Source of the DNA: Pleomorphomonas sp. PLEO
GTDB lineage: Bacteria > Pseudomonadota > Alphaproteobacteria > Rhizobiales > Pleomorphomonadaceae
Length of the DNA: 64,000 nt
Assembly (NCBI RefSeq): GCF_041320595.1
Contig: NZ_CP166625.1
Span: forward strand, 846,501-910,500
Direction of reading: 5' to 3'
Positions within the stretch are counted from its first letter, which is position 1. Each line of letters starts with the position of its first letter. Both the position numbers and the translations under genes were made by a program. Below the pieces are notes generated by a model. The model had not been told where the DNA came from. It worked only from the letters and a program-made list of their open reading frames with translations, and did no database searches. Below, in pieces: positions 34,412 to 43,486 of the stretch.

Positions 34412-35623
34412 ATGCTGGACGCGACACTTACCGAGACCGATGCGCAGACGAGCCTGCGCCGCAACGAGGCCGACAATCCTTCGAGCCTCGTCATGCGTTT
34501 CGGTACGGATGCGCCGCTGACACTCGATGCCGGTCCGGCGATCGCTCCCTGGCAGATCGCCTATCAGACTTATGGCGAACTCAACGCCGATCATTCCAAT
34601 GCCATCCTGATCTGCCATGCGCTGACTGGCGACCAACATGTTGCCAGCACCAATCCGGTCACCGGAAAGCCGGGGTGGTGGACGCTGATGGTAGGCCCCG
34701 GCAAGCCGATCGACACTGATCGTTTCTTCGTCATCTGTTCCAATGTGCTGGGCGGCTGCCTCGGCACCACAGGGCCGGCCAGTACCAATCCGGAGACCGG
34801 CCAGCCCTATGGCCTCGATCTTCCGGTGGTCACCATCGCCGACATGGTCCGGGCGCAGGCCATGCTGGTCACCGCTCTCGGTATCGACCAACTGTTCGCA
34901 GTGGTGGGTGGCTCGATGGGCGGTATGCAGGCGCTGCAATGGACGGCGAGCTATCCCGAGCGCGTCTTCTCGGCGGTGGCGATCGCCTCCAGTTATCGTC
35001 ATTCCTCGCAGAACATCGCTTTCCACGAGGTGGGGCGGCAAGCGGTCATGGCCGATCCCGACTGGTGCGGCGGCCGCTATCTCGAGGCCGGTCGTAACCC
35101 GAAGAAGGGCCTCGCCGTGGCGCGTATGGCGGCCCACATCACCTATATGTCCGACCGTTCTCTGCATCAGAAGTTTGGTCGTAACCTGCAGGATCGTGAG
35201 GCGGTCGCCTTCGGTTTCGATGCCGATTTCCAGATTGAAAGCTACCTTCGCCATCAAGGCATGACCTTCGTCGATCGGTTCGACGCCAATTCCTATCTCT
35301 ACGTCACCCGTGCCACTGATTATTTCGACCTTGCCGCGGACCATGGCGGCGTGCTCGCCAATGTTTTCAAGGGAACGAAGACGCGCTTCTGCGTGCTCTC
35401 CTTTACGTCCGACTGGCTCTATCCGACCCCGGAGAGCCGGGCTGTGGTGCATGCCCTCAATGCCGCCGGCGCGCCGGTCAGCTTTGTGGAGATCGACAGC
35501 GATCGTGGCCATGACAGCTTTCTGCTCGATATTCCCGAACAGTTTCGCATCGTGCGTGGCTTCCTGACCGGCGCGGCGCGGGCGCGCGGCATTGCCGGAC
35601 CGGCGGCGGAGAGCATTCGATGA
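34412..35623 (+). CDS. metX: Homoserine O-acetyltransferase
   Basis: A 403-residue alpha/beta-hydrolase-fold enzyme that activates homoserine for methionine synthesis. The nucleophile elbow is [14 protein letters not shown] near residue 155, [11 protein letters not shown] near 68 forms the oxyanion region, and the catalytic Asp and His are in the C-terminal [11 protein letters not shown] and [10 protein letters not shown] segments. ATG 34412 has GAAGAG upstream; ATG 34376 is an in-frame alternative that would lie in the leader hairpin. It overlaps metW by 4 bases. Confidence 0.93.
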   Translation: MLDATLTETDAQTSLRRNEADNPSSLVMRFGTDAPLTLDAGPAIAPWQIAYQTYGELNADHSNAILICHALTGDQHVASTNPVTGKPGWWTLMVGPGKPIDTDRFFVICSNVLGGCLGTTGPASTNPETGQPYGLDLPVVTIADMVRAQAMLVTALGIDQLFAVVGGSMGGMQALQWTASYPERVFSAVAIASSYRHSSQNIAFHEVGRQAVMADPDWCGGRYLEAGRNPKKGLAVARMAAHITYMSDRSLHQKFGRNLQDREAVAFGFDADFQIESYLRHQGMTFVDRFDANSYLYVTRATDYFDLAADHGGVLANVFKGTKTRFCVLSFTSDWLYPTPESRAVVHALNAAGAPVSFVEIDSDRGHDSFLLDIPEQFRIVRGFLTGAARARGIAGPAAESIR

Positions 35624-36255
35624 CCGACCTCGCCGATCTTGCATCCGACGTTCGCATCGACCTCAAGCTGATCGCCGATCTGATCGAACCCGGCTCGCGG
35701 GTGCTCGACATTGGCTGCGGCGACGGCGCTTTGCTCGAACTTCTGGAACGGACCCGCGGCGTCGATGCGCGGGGTATCGAGATCAGCCAGGAAGGCGTCA
35801 ATGCCGCCGTGGGGCGCGGTCTGTCGGTGATCCAGGGCGATGCCGATAGCGACCTCGTGCAGTATCCGGATCAGTCCTTCGATTACGTGGTGCTGAGCCA
35901 CACCATCCAGGCGACGCGCAACGCCCGCCGCGTGCTCGACGAGATGCTGCGCATCGGTCGCCGCGTCGTCGTGTCGCTGCCCAACTTCGGGCATCTCGAC
36001 GTTCGCTTCCGCTTGATGTTCCTTGGCCGGATGCCGGTGAGCAAGCGTCTGCCCTACTCGTGGTACGACACGCCCAACATCCATTTCTGCACCATCCGCG
36101 ATTTCGTCGAACTGGCGGAAGATGTCGGCGCCCATGTCGATCAGGCGGTCGTTCTCGACGGGGCCGGCAAACGCCTGCCGTTCAGCCTGCCGTGGATCGT
36201 CTGGAATATTCTCGGGGCGCAGGCGGTGTTCCTGTTGTCGCGCAACGGCCGCTAA
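35620..36255 (+). CDS. metW: Methionine biosynthesis protein MetW
   Basis: A 211-residue class I SAM-dependent methyltransferase-like protein. [18 protein letters not shown] near residue 28 is the SAM-binding motif, followed by [16 protein letters not shown] and the [14 protein letters not shown] segment near 88. MetW always accompanies MetX in alphaproteobacteria and is needed for its activity as a partner. Translation is coupled through the ATGA overlap. The stop is 6 bases from the convergent methyltransferase gene. Confidence 0.93.
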   Translation: MTDLADLASDVRIDLKLIADLIEPGSRVLDIGCGDGALLELLERTRGVDARGIEISQEGVNAAVGRGLSVIQGDADSDLVQYPDQSFDYVVLSHTIQATRNARRVLDEMLRIGRRVVVSLPNFGHLDVRFRLMFLGRMPVSKRLPYSWYDTPNIHFCTIRDFVELAEDVGAHVDQAVVLDGAGKRLPFSLPWIVWNILGAQAVFLLSRNGR

Positions 36256-36261
36256 CACGCT

Positions 36262-37020
36262 TCAACTGGTGGGGCCGGTGCGGTGCGGGCTCGGCAGGCC
36301 GGCCGGCGAGGGCAAAAGGACCGGTCGGATCGCAGGCGAGCGGACGCGGCGGATCACTGGTACGCCCTGGTGAAGATGCTTGGCCGCCTCCACGAGAATG
36401 ACGCCGGCAAAGGCCGGCCACAGGCGAGCGCCGATCGCTTCCCAGCGGGCGCTGGCATGCATGAAGTGGCGGCGCGGCACCGGCATCACGTAGAGCGCCT
36501 CGTCCCAGGCGGTGGGCGAGAAGGATGTTTCCCGCAGGAGCTTGGTGATCTGACCACGCGAGAAAGGCCGGCCATAGCCGAAGGGCGAGGTGTCGACGCG
36601 CGCCCAGAGGCCGCGCCGGTTGGGCACGAGGGCCAGTATTCGGCCGCCCGGTGACAGCACGCGCCAAGCCTCCTTCAGCAGTTCAGCCGGATCGTTGGCC
36701 ATCTCCAGGGCGTGGACGATCAGCAGCCGGTCGATCGAGGAGTCCGGCAACGGCAGCATGTCGTCGCAGACCAGTGCCGAGGCGGACGGGCCACCGGCGG
36801 GCCAGTTGACCGCCCCCTGAGCCGCCGGCATCAGCGCCAGCGTACGATCGGCCTCGTCGCGGAACGGGGCAAGATAGGGCGTCGCGAAGCCGAGGCCGGC
36901 CAGCCGGTCGCCGGTGACGCTCGGCCAGATCTTCCTGAAATGATCCGTAAGGATGGGCCGGATGACGTGGCCAAGGTCGCTCGAATAGAAGTCCCTGAGA
37001 TCGACGACGTCGAGAAACAT
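36262..37020 (-). CDS. Class I SAM-dependent methyltransferase domain protein
   Basis: A 252-residue cytoplasmic protein. The methyltransferase core is seen in DSSIDRLLIVHALEMANDPAELLKEAWRVLSP-type sequence near residues 95-130 followed by GGRILALVPNRRGLWARVDTSPFGYGRPFS. The glycine-rich SAM motif near the N-terminus is poorly conserved, so the substrate and even full activity are uncertain. The last 30 residues are Arg/Pro-rich. Start is ATG 37020. Divergent from gloB, separated by a palindromic repeat. Confidence 0.82.
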   Translation of the reverse strand: MFLDVVDLRDFYSSDLGHVIRPILTDHFRKIWPSVTGDRLAGLGFATPYLAPFRDEADRTLALMPAAQGAVNWPAGGPSASALVCDDMLPLPDSSIDRLLIVHALEMANDPAELLKEAWRVLSPGGRILALVPNRRGLWARVDTSPFGYGRPFSRGQITKLLRETSFSPTAWDEALYVMPVPRRHFMHASARWEAIGARLWPAFAGVILVEAAKHLHQGVPVIRRVRSPAIRPVLLPSPAGLPSPHRTGPTS

Positions 37021-37104
37021 GCTGAGCTCCGGGGCGCCCTTGCCCTTTTCGCCATATTGATCGACTGTCGCTTCACCGCAATGGGCGGCCAATGCCTTTT
37101 TTCG

Positions 37105-37210
37105 CTAGAGCATCATCCGACCGGAGTGAAACGAGGATCGACAAGATGATGCTTCCAAAACAAGAACCTAGAGCGCCGATCTGATTCAATCAGATCGAAC
37201 AGCGCTCTAA
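37105..37210. repeat. Bipartite palindromic repeat element upstream of the glyoxalase II gene
   Basis: Two palindromic units. The first starts CTAGAGCATCATC and pairs GCATCATC (37110-37117) with GATGATGC (37145-37152). The second runs from CTAGAGCG (37168-37175) to CGCTCTA (37203-37209) with GATCTGAT/ATCAGATC nested inside. The arrangement resembles rhizobial intergenic mosaic elements (RIME and related palindromes). Confidence 0.6.
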
Positions 37211-37230
37211 GCCGGTAAAGGAGGCTACCG

Positions 37231-38001
37231 ATGGTCCCGAAGATCGACGTCATCGCCTGTCTCAGCGACAACTATGCCTATCTCCTCCGCGATGAGGAAA
37301 GTGGCGCGGCTGTGGTCATCGATGCCCCGGAAGCGGCGCCGATTCTTGCCGCCGTCGAAGCGTCCGGTGGTCGGCTCGATGCCCTTCTTCTCACCCATCA
37401 TCACGGTGACCATATCGAAGGCGCTGCCGAGATTACCAAGCGCACCGGGGCGCGGCTCATCGGCGCGGCGGCCGACGCTCACCGGCTGCCACCGCTCGGC
37501 CAGGCGGTGGCCGATGACGAGAGCTTTTCCGTTGGTCCGTTTGGGTTCAGGGTCATTGCCACACCCGGTCACACGCGCGGGCATATCGTCTACTACGCGC
37601 CGGCTGCGCGGGCGCTGTTTTCCGGCGATACGCTGTTCTCGCTCGGCTGCGGCCGCCTGTTTGAGGGCAGCGCTCAGGATATGTGGGAGTCGCTCCTGCG
37701 CATCGCCGCGCTGCCGCCAGAGACGTCAGTCTATCCGGGACACGAATACACGGCGTCCAACGGACGCTTCGCGCTGGCGGTCGACCCTGCCAATGCGGCT
37801 TTGGCCGAGCGGCTTTCCGAGGTGGAAGCGTTGCGCGGCGCCGGTCAGCCGACGGTGCCGGTGACACTCAAGCGGGAGCTTCTCACCAATCCCTTCCTGA
37901 GAGCCGGCGATCCCCGACTTGCGGAAAACCTGGGATTTTCGGGCCATCCGGCGGTGGAAGTGTTCGCCGAACTGCGCCGCCGCAAGGATACGTTCAAGTA
38001 A
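37231..38001 (+). CDS. gloB: Hydroxyacylglutathione hydrolase (glyoxalase II)
   Basis: A 256-residue metallo-beta-lactamase-fold enzyme that hydrolyses S-lactoylglutathione to lactate. The metal motif THHHGDH is near residue 54, ATPGHTRGHIVYY near 110, FSGDTLFSLGCGRLFEG near 128 and YPGHEYT near 168; the C-terminal substrate domain ends in the usual Arg/Lys-rich RRRKDTFK. The ATG follows a strong AAAGGAGG ribosome-binding site. Its 3' end overlaps the convergent exporter gene by 8 bases. Confidence 0.95.
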   Translation: MVPKIDVIACLSDNYAYLLRDEESGAAVVIDAPEAAPILAAVEASGGRLDALLLTHHHGDHIEGAAEITKRTGARLIGAAADAHRLPPLGQAVADDESFSVGPFGFRVIATPGHTRGHIVYYAPAARALFSGDTLFSLGCGRLFEGSAQDMWESLLRIAALPPETSVYPGHEYTASNGRFALAVDPANAALAERLSEVEALRGAGQPTVPVTLKRELLTNPFLRAGDPRLAENLGFSGHPAVEVFAELRRRKDTFK

Positions 38002-38887
38002 CAGCCCGGCGTGGCTTGCGCCGGAACGGCAGTGCGTCCCAGGCGGCGACAACCGCGCCGAGGGTGACGAGGGCGCAGGCGAGCGCCGTCGTCCAGCCGA
38101 GTGTGCCGTAGCCGGTGAGCGTGAGCAGCAGGGTCGACAGTACCGGCGTCGCATAGGCGGCGGTACCGATGAGCTGAATGTCGCCGTGCTTGACGCCGTG
38201 GTCCCACACGAAGAAGGCGAGCCCAACCGGAAAAGCGCCGAGCAGCAGCACCATCAGCCATTGAAACGGGTCGGCCGGCAGCACCGTCTGTTCAAAGGCG
38301 AAGTGACAGACAAGGCTGAGAAGCGCGGTCGCCAGGCAGAAACCGGCAACGGCTTCCGAGGGTACGCCGGCAAAACGTCGCGAGATCACCGAGTAGGCGG
38401 CCCACACGACGGCGGCGAGAAAGGCAGCCAGATAGCCCAAGGCATAGCCGCCGTCGAGCGATAGCGATCGGCCGGCCGTTACCAGAAGCGCCGCGCCGGA
38501 AAAGCCGAGCACCACACCCGCGAAGTGGTGAAAGCGCAGTCGCTCACCGGGCAAGAGGCCGGAGAACAGCACGATCAACAGTGGCCAGAGATAGTTGATG
38601 AGGCCGGCCTCGACCAGCGGCGCGGTGCGCAACGCCGTGAAATAGAGGGCATGATAGCCGAACAGGCCGAGCGTGCCGACCGCCCAAACCCGGAGGGGTT
38701 GCCTCAAAACGCCAGTGCGACCGCGGGCGATCAGCCAGATCGTGGCGATCGACCCGGACAGACCGAAGCAGAGCGCGTTGAGCAGAAAGGGCGGTACAGC
38801 GCCCGAACCGCCGGTGAAAACACCCAGCATCGACCACATGACAATGGCGGCAAGGCCGATCAGGGTGGCGCGGGCGCGGTTCGACAT
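37994..38887 (-). CDS. EamA/DMT-family exporter (YddG-like)
   Basis: A 297-residue inner-membrane protein with ten hydrophobic segments arranged as two EamA repeats. It has TLIGLAAIVMWSMLGVFTGG at the N-terminus, EAGLINYLWPLLIVLFS near residue 92 and GYLAAFLAAVVWAAYSVISRRFA near 150. These features resemble the aromatic amino acid exporter YddG. Substrate is inferred only loosely. Convergent with gloB, with the two stops overlapping by 8 bases. Confidence 0.85.
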   Translation of the reverse strand: MSNRARATLIGLAAIVMWSMLGVFTGGSGAVPPFLLNALCFGLSGSIATIWLIARGRTGVLRQPLRVWAVGTLGLFGYHALYFTALRTAPLVEAGLINYLWPLLIVLFSGLLPGERLRFHHFAGVVLGFSGAALLVTAGRSLSLDGGYALGYLAAFLAAVVWAAYSVISRRFAGVPSEAVAGFCLATALLSLVCHFAFEQTVLPADPFQWLMVLLLGAFPVGLAFFVWDHGVKHGDIQLIGTAAYATPVLSTLLLTLTGYGTLGWTTALACALVTLGAVVAAWDALPFRRKPRRAVT

Positions 38888-39035
38888 GAGGTGGCCTGAT
38901 TTCCTGACGGTCTGAGAGTCGGTCCCGGAGAGGGGCGTGACGGGTCAGCATTTTCCCGAGAGTCTACGGAGGAATTTGCGAGCCTTTAACGGTATCGCGC
39001 TAGGCTGCGCAATATAGAACTAATGGATCATTGCA

Positions 39036-41168
39036 TTGTTTTTTACCAATCGCCGCTGGATGGAGTTCGTCTTCGGCGTGGTCGTCCCGACCGCGCTGAC
39101 AGCGCTGGCCGCTGCCGCGGTGGTCTATCTGGCCATGGCGCGCATGGCGGCGGAGGTAAACGACATCGACCGCCACGGTATCGCACGCGTGGTCGACGTG
39201 CTGAAGGACGAGGCCCTCGCCCGTATGGGGCTCACCGCTAGCGAGTTCACCATCTGGAATGCCGCTGTCCTGAATAAAGGCGATGCCACCTTTGCGACCG
39301 GTGATCCGCGTCTTCCGACCGAGAGCGGTCATTCCTTTGATACGCTTCTGATCATCGATGCCGATGGCACCCCGATACAGGCCTTTCACGAGGGCAAAGT
39401 GGCTGGGCCGGACAATATCGGGATCAGCCGGGCCGACGTCGTCGCTCTTATCGCGGCGGAGCGATTGCGGCCGCACCAGGCCGCGTCGGGATTTGTTCAG
39501 TCGCGTCTAGGGCCGCTTGTCGCCGGTCTGCATCGGATCGAGGCGGGCGATGCCGCGCAATCCGGTCTTTTGCGCTACGTGATGGTCGGGCGACCGATGA
39601 CCGAGACGCAGTTCACGGCCATGGCCGAGGCGCTCGGTGTCCGGCATCTGACGTTCGGTCCGGTTCCGGTTGGGACCGACGCGGTATCCTTGATCTCGGC
39701 GGCGGGTAACGTCGTCGGTTCCATCGGCTGGGAGTCGCGCGTCTCCGGTACTGAAGCGATGGAGCGCGCCCGCTTGCCGGTGCTGGCGGTTCTGGGGCTG
39801 CTGTTTTTGGTGATGGGCGTTCTCGTCGTCACCATCTGGAAGATGATGAGTGGCCTGCGCCACGATGAGACGGCGGCTCGCCACGCGGCGAGCCATGATC
39901 CCCTGTCCGGCCTGCCGAACCGCGCCTCTTTCCACCAGCGGCTCGCCGCCGCCTATGCCGGCCCCAGCCATCCCATTGCCGTGCTGTTCGCCGACCTCGA
40001 TGGCTTCAAGGATGTGAACGACACCTATGGCCATGATGTCGGCGACAGGTTGATCCGGGCGACGGCGGCGGGATTTCGGGCGCTGGTTGGCAGCAATGGC
40101 ACGCTGGCCCGTCTCGGTGGCGATGAGTTTGCCGTGGTGGTCGAGGGGAGCGAGGCAGCCGAGCGGGCAGGTGCCCTCGGTGAAAGCTTTGTCGACTTCC
40201 TCGATGAGGCCTTCGATTTCGAGGGTAGGACGGTGAAGGTCGGGTGCTCGATTGGCGTCGCCGCCGATGCGGCCGGCGAGCTGACGCCCGGCGAATTGGT
40301 GCGCCGGGCCGATGTTGCCATGTATGTCGCCAAGGCCGGTGGCAAGAACCGCGTCGATCTCTACGATGCCAGTATGGACGCCGATCGCCAGGCGAAGGCG
40401 ACGCTGGCCGCCGAATTGCGCGAGGCGGTGGTGAACGACGGCCTTCAGGTGCACTATCAGCCGGTCATTTCGGCAAAAACCGGAAGCATTTCCGGTGTTG
40501 AAGCGCTGGTCCGCTGGATCCGTCCATCCGGTCCGGTCAGCCCGGTGGTTTTCCTCGCCATTGCCGAGGAGGCGGGGATGAGCGACCTGATCGGCACGTA
40601 TGTGCTGCGCCGCGTTGCCCGTGACGCCAAGGCGTTCGGCGGGCTCAAGATGGTGGTCAACGTATTTGCCACCCAGTTTCGCGATCCCGGTTTTCCCGAT
40701 GCCCTCGGAGCCATTCTCAAGGCGGCGGGCATGCCGCCGGATCGGCTGGAAATCGACATTACCGAAAGCTTCCTGGCATCCGAACCCGAACGAGCGCGCC
40801 GCAGCGTCGAGGCGCTGCACGAGCTCGGTGTGTCAGTGGCGCTCGACGATTTCGGCACAGGTTTCTCGTCGGTCGCCTATCTGCGCCGGTTCGCCTTCGA
40901 CAAGGTGAAGATCGACCGCTCGGTGGTAATCGACGTTATCCGAGACCCGGCGTCGCAGAGCCTCGTGCAAGCGGCGGTGGCGTTGGCCGAGACGCTGGGC
41001 GCCGAGGTGACCGCCGAGGGCATCGAGATGGCCGAGGAAGCTGAGGCGCTGAAGCGGGCCGGTTGCCACGAACTTCAGGGCTATTATTTCGGCGCGCCGA
41101 CCGTGCGCTCGGAAATCCTGCGTCGCATTGACCGTGAGCGGCGGGCGATCGGGCAGTTGAGCGCCTAG
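39036..41168 (+). CDS. CHASE4-like membrane GGDEF-EAL protein
   Basis: A 710-residue c-di-GMP enzyme. TM1 is near residues 10-34, a CHASE4-like periplasmic sensor follows (about 40-240), TM2 is near 246-268, and then GGDEF and EAL domains. The cyclase motif LGGDEFAVV near 360 is intact. The phosphodiesterase part has EAL (GVEALVRW), NVFATQF, EIDITES, LDDFGTGFSS, KIDRS and AEGIE, so both halves look catalytically competent. Start is TTG 39036, or ATG 39060, and neither has a strong ribosome-binding site. The stop TAG is formed by the CTAG end of a palindromic repeat. Confidence 0.9.
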   Translation: MFFTNRRWMEFVFGVVVPTALTALAAAAVVYLAMARMAAEVNDIDRHGIARVVDVLKDEALARMGLTASEFTIWNAAVLNKGDATFATGDPRLPTESGHSFDTLLIIDADGTPIQAFHEGKVAGPDNIGISRADVVALIAAERLRPHQAASGFVQSRLGPLVAGLHRIEAGDAAQSGLLRYVMVGRPMTETQFTAMAEALGVRHLTFGPVPVGTDAVSLISAAGNVVGSIGWESRVSGTEAMERARLPVLAVLGLLFLVMGVLVVTIWKMMSGLRHDETAARHAASHDPLSGLPNRASFHQRLAAAYAGPSHPIAVLFADLDGFKDVNDTYGHDVGDRLIRATAAGFRALVGSNGTLARLGGDEFAVVVEGSEAAERAGALGESFVDFLDEAFDFEGRTVKVGCSIGVAADAAGELTPGELVRRADVAMYVAKAGGKNRVDLYDASMDADRQAKATLAAELREAVVNDGLQVHYQPVISAKTGSISGVEALVRWIRPSGPVSPVVFLAIAEEAGMSDLIGTYVLRRVARDAKAFGGLKMVVNVFATQFRDPGFPDALGAILKAAGMPPDRLEIDITESFLASEPERARRSVEALHELGVSVALDDFGTGFSSVAYLRRFAFDKVKIDRSVVIDVIRDPASQSLVQAAVALAETLGAEVTAEGIEMAEEAEALKRAGCHELQGYYFGAPTVRSEILRRIDRERRAIGQLSA

Positions 41169-41266
41169 AGCAACGCGCGTTCTGACGAACGCAAATCGTT
41201 GCTTTCGTTCTTTGCTGTCGCATCGCGCGGAAAACCGGTTGCCACTTTTCCGCACTATCCCCCTAG
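41165..41266. repeat. CTAG-bounded palindromic element between convergent genes
   Basis: The element runs from CTAG (41165-41168) to CTAG (41263-41266). It contains the inverted pair GCGGAAAA (41227-41234) and TTTTCCGC (41246-41253) around an ACCGGTT-type centre, and a GTTC/GAAC stem near the left end. The left CTAG provides the TAG stop of the GGDEF-EAL gene, and the right CTAG provides the TAG stop of the minus-strand HNH gene. Confidence 0.6.
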
Positions 41267-41820
41267 GGATCGAGTTCGACATCCCAGTAGAGAAAATCCA
41301 GCCAGCTTTTGTGAAGGTGGTTGGGTGGGAACAGCCGGCCGTTGTTGTGAAGATCATGGACGGTGGGCGCGAAGGGCGGGCCGGCGAGCGTCATCCCAAC
41401 CTCCGACACCGTCTTGTCGGCCTTCTTGAGATTACAGGCAGAACAGGCCGCGACAACGTTCTCCCAGGTGGTCTGGCCACCCTTGGAACGCGGGATCAGG
41501 TGATCGAACGTAAGGTCCTCGTGGCCGCCGCAATACTGACACTCGAAACGATCGCGCAGGAAGACGTTGAATCGGGTGAAGGCCGGCTGGCGCGTCGGCT
41601 TGACGAAGGTCTTGAGCGAGACCACCGACGGTAGATGAAACTCGAAGCTCGGGCTGCGGACCAGCACGTCATATTCGGAGACGATGTTGACCCGGTCGAG
41701 AAAAACCGCCTTGATCGCATCCTGCCAGGACCACAGCGACAAGGGGAAATAACTCAACGGACGGTAGTCGGCATTCAACACCAGCGCCGGGTGTGCGTCC
41801 GGCGAGACGGCGATCGTCAC
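41263..41820 (-). CDS. HNH endonuclease
   Basis: A 185-residue protein with an HNH nuclease domain: CQYCGG, then DLTFDHLIPRSKGGQTTWENVVAACSACN with the paired Cys and the catalytic His (about residues 90-130). The N-terminal part ALVLNADYRPLSYFPLSLWSWQDAIK is the conserved lead of a widespread alphaproteobacterial housekeeping HNH family whose role is not defined. GTG 41820 is chosen because GAAGGAGAGC lies before it; an ATG at 41871 is also in frame. Its stop lies inside a repeat element. Confidence 0.88.
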   Translation of the reverse strand: MTIAVSPDAHPALVLNADYRPLSYFPLSLWSWQDAIKAVFLDRVNIVSEYDVLVRSPSFEFHLPSVVSLKTFVKPTRQPAFTRFNVFLRDRFECQYCGGHEDLTFDHLIPRSKGGQTTWENVVAACSACNLKKADKTVSEVGMTLAGPPFAPTVHDLHNNGRLFPPNHLHKSWLDFLYWDVELDP

Positions 41821-41993
41821 CTCACGCTCTCCTTCACCGAGGCGGCGTACGAGCCGGCCCCACGCCCACATACTCTACGCTGATGATGTCGGTGATGTGA
41901 AGCTGAAAGCGGCGGTTTTCCGCCCGTTTCGCAAGCAGGCTTTAGGCTGGATTCGTGGCGGTGGGCGAGCAGCTAATATATTGCCTATGCTGG

Positions 41994-42851
41994 TTAATTG
42001 CCGGATTTTGCCGCACGATACAGCAAGCTTACGAACCAGGAGGCCGGCAGGAGATGCTTGACGACCGCCGCGCCCTTGGTGAGCCAAGTCACCCGGTAAT
42101 AAGGCCTTGGGCTTGCTGATTCGCAGGCGTGAACGAGGCATTCCACCACCGCTTCCGGCGGTTTTCGGAAGAAGGATGCCTCCGGCGGTCGCTGCATGTC
42201 GGCCAAACGCTGGCGATAGCCCGCTGCGTTGGCGGAGCCCTCCACGTCAATGTTCTCGTGGAATCTCTTCATCGCGGTCGACGAAAAATTGGTGGCGATC
42301 GGCCCCGGCTGGATCGTCGCGACGTGGATGCCGGCGTCGATCAGCTCCAGGCGCCAACTGTCGGCCAGGCCTTCAATGGCGTGTTTGGAGGCGTTGTAGG
42401 CGCCTCGGTAGGGCATCGACAGGAAGCCGAGGATCGAAGAGCACATGACGATGCGCCCGGCGCCGGCGCCGCGCATAGCGGGGATCAGGCGGCGTGTGAG
42501 GTCGTGCCAGCCGAGCACGTTGACCTCGAACACATGCCGCAGCACCTCGGTGGAGAGATCCTCAAGCGCGCCGGGCTGGCCGTAGGCACCGTTATTGTAG
42601 AGTGCGCCGAGCCGCCCGCCGGTCGCTTCGAGCACTGCTTCGGCGGTCGCGGCGATCGAGATTGGGTCGGCATAGTCCATCAGGAGCGGCGTTACGCCCG
42701 GAATACTTGAGAGGCGCTCCCGATCTTCTTCACGGCGCACCGTTGCGAATACCCGCCAGCCGCGTCCGGCCATGATGGTGGCAGCTGTAAGACCGATTCC
42801 GGAGGAGGCGCCGGTGATCAGGATGCTGCGGTCGACGGCGGGAAAGCGCAT
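41994..42851 (-). CDS. Short-chain dehydrogenase/reductase
   Basis: A 285-residue NAD(P)-dependent SDR. The cofactor motif is [13 protein letters not shown] near residue 12, NNGAYG near 89 replaces the usual NNAG, the catalytic Ser is in [15 protein letters not shown] near 137 and the YxxxK pair is in YNASKHA near 154. The C-terminal part has a hydrophobic patch ([16 protein letters not shown]) that may contact membranes. Substrate unknown. It is divergent from the Zur gene with about 100 bases between. Confidence 0.88.
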   Translation of the reverse strand: MRFPAVDRSILITGASSGIGLTAATIMAGRGWRVFATVRREEDRERLSSIPGVTPLLMDYADPISIAATAEAVLEATGGRLGALYNNGAYGQPGALEDLSTEVLRHVFEVNVLGWHDLTRRLIPAMRGAGAGRIVMCSSILGFLSMPYRGAYNASKHAIEGLADSWRLELIDAGIHVATIQPGPIATNFSSTAMKRFHENIDVEGSANAAGYRQRLADMQRPPEASFFRKPPEAVVECLVHACESASPRPYYRVTWLTKGAAVVKHLLPASWFVSLLYRAAKSGN

Positions 42852-42954
42852 GGCAGTCCTTTGGCTTGGGAAGAGGTGCCGATCGGCGCGACAATCAGTC
42901 TTTCTCCGGACGGCTCGGCCGACTATATACTGTGTCTGACGCTTGGAGAGAACC

Positions 42955-43473
42955 TTGCTCAACGATTCCGACCACGATCATCAAGCCTGTCGCAGCCGCG
43001 CCGTTGCCCGCGCCGAGGAGCGCTGCCGCGACGAGGGGCTGCGCCTCACAGAACAGCGGCGGCAGGTGCTTGAAGCGATGCTGGAGAGCCATGCGCCGGT
43101 GTCGGCCTACGAGATCATGGATCGTATCGGCGGAAAGACACGCCGGCCGAGCCCGATCTCGGTTTACCGCGCCCTCGATTTCCTGGTCGCCCACCGCTTC
43201 GCCCATCGCATCGAGAGCCGAAACGCCTTCCTCGCCTGCATTGATGAACACGGCCACGCCGCATCCGGTCCGGAGGCCCCGTTGGTGTTCCTTCTTTGCG
43301 AGGGTTGCGGCTCGGCGACTGAGGCCGAACCCACCGAACTTGGCGGCCTGCTGGCCGGCATCGCGGCGGCCGAGGGCTTTTCGCCATCGGCTTCGGTTCT
43401 CGAAGTGCGCGGCCTGTGTGCCGCCTGCCGGACGGGCGCTCATCACCACGACCATTCGCACAGCCATAGTTGA
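42955..43473 (+). CDS. zur: Fur-family zinc uptake regulator (Zur)
   Basis: A 172-residue metalloregulator. The winged-helix part reads [31 protein letters not shown] near residues 25-55, then [29 protein letters not shown]. Zinc ligands are in CEGCGS near 118 and CAACR near 158, and the C-terminus is a short His-rich tail. The extra sequences and Cys pattern fit Zur rather than Fur or Mur. TTG 42955 with GGAGAG upstream is preferred over TTG 42943. It lies 13 bases before ispG, which is probably co-transcribed. Confidence 0.88.
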   Translation: MLNDSDHDHQACRSRAVARAEERCRDEGLRLTEQRRQVLEAMLESHAPVSAYEIMDRIGGKTRRPSPISVYRALDFLVAHRFAHRIESRNAFLACIDEHGHAASGPEAPLVFLLCEGCGSATEAEPTELGGLLAGIAAAEGFSPSASVLEVRGLCAACRTGAHHHDHSHSHS

Positions 43474-43486
43474 GGATTTCCGACGC

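Noticed and set aside
34100-35644. 514-codon minus-strand open frame opposite metX
   Set aside because: MetX is clear on the plus strand, and no family is visible in the antisense translation.
39507-40820. 437-codon minus-strand open frame opposite the GGDEF-EAL gene
   Set aside because: The plus-strand protein has intact GGDEF and EAL motifs, and the opposite frame is a shadow.
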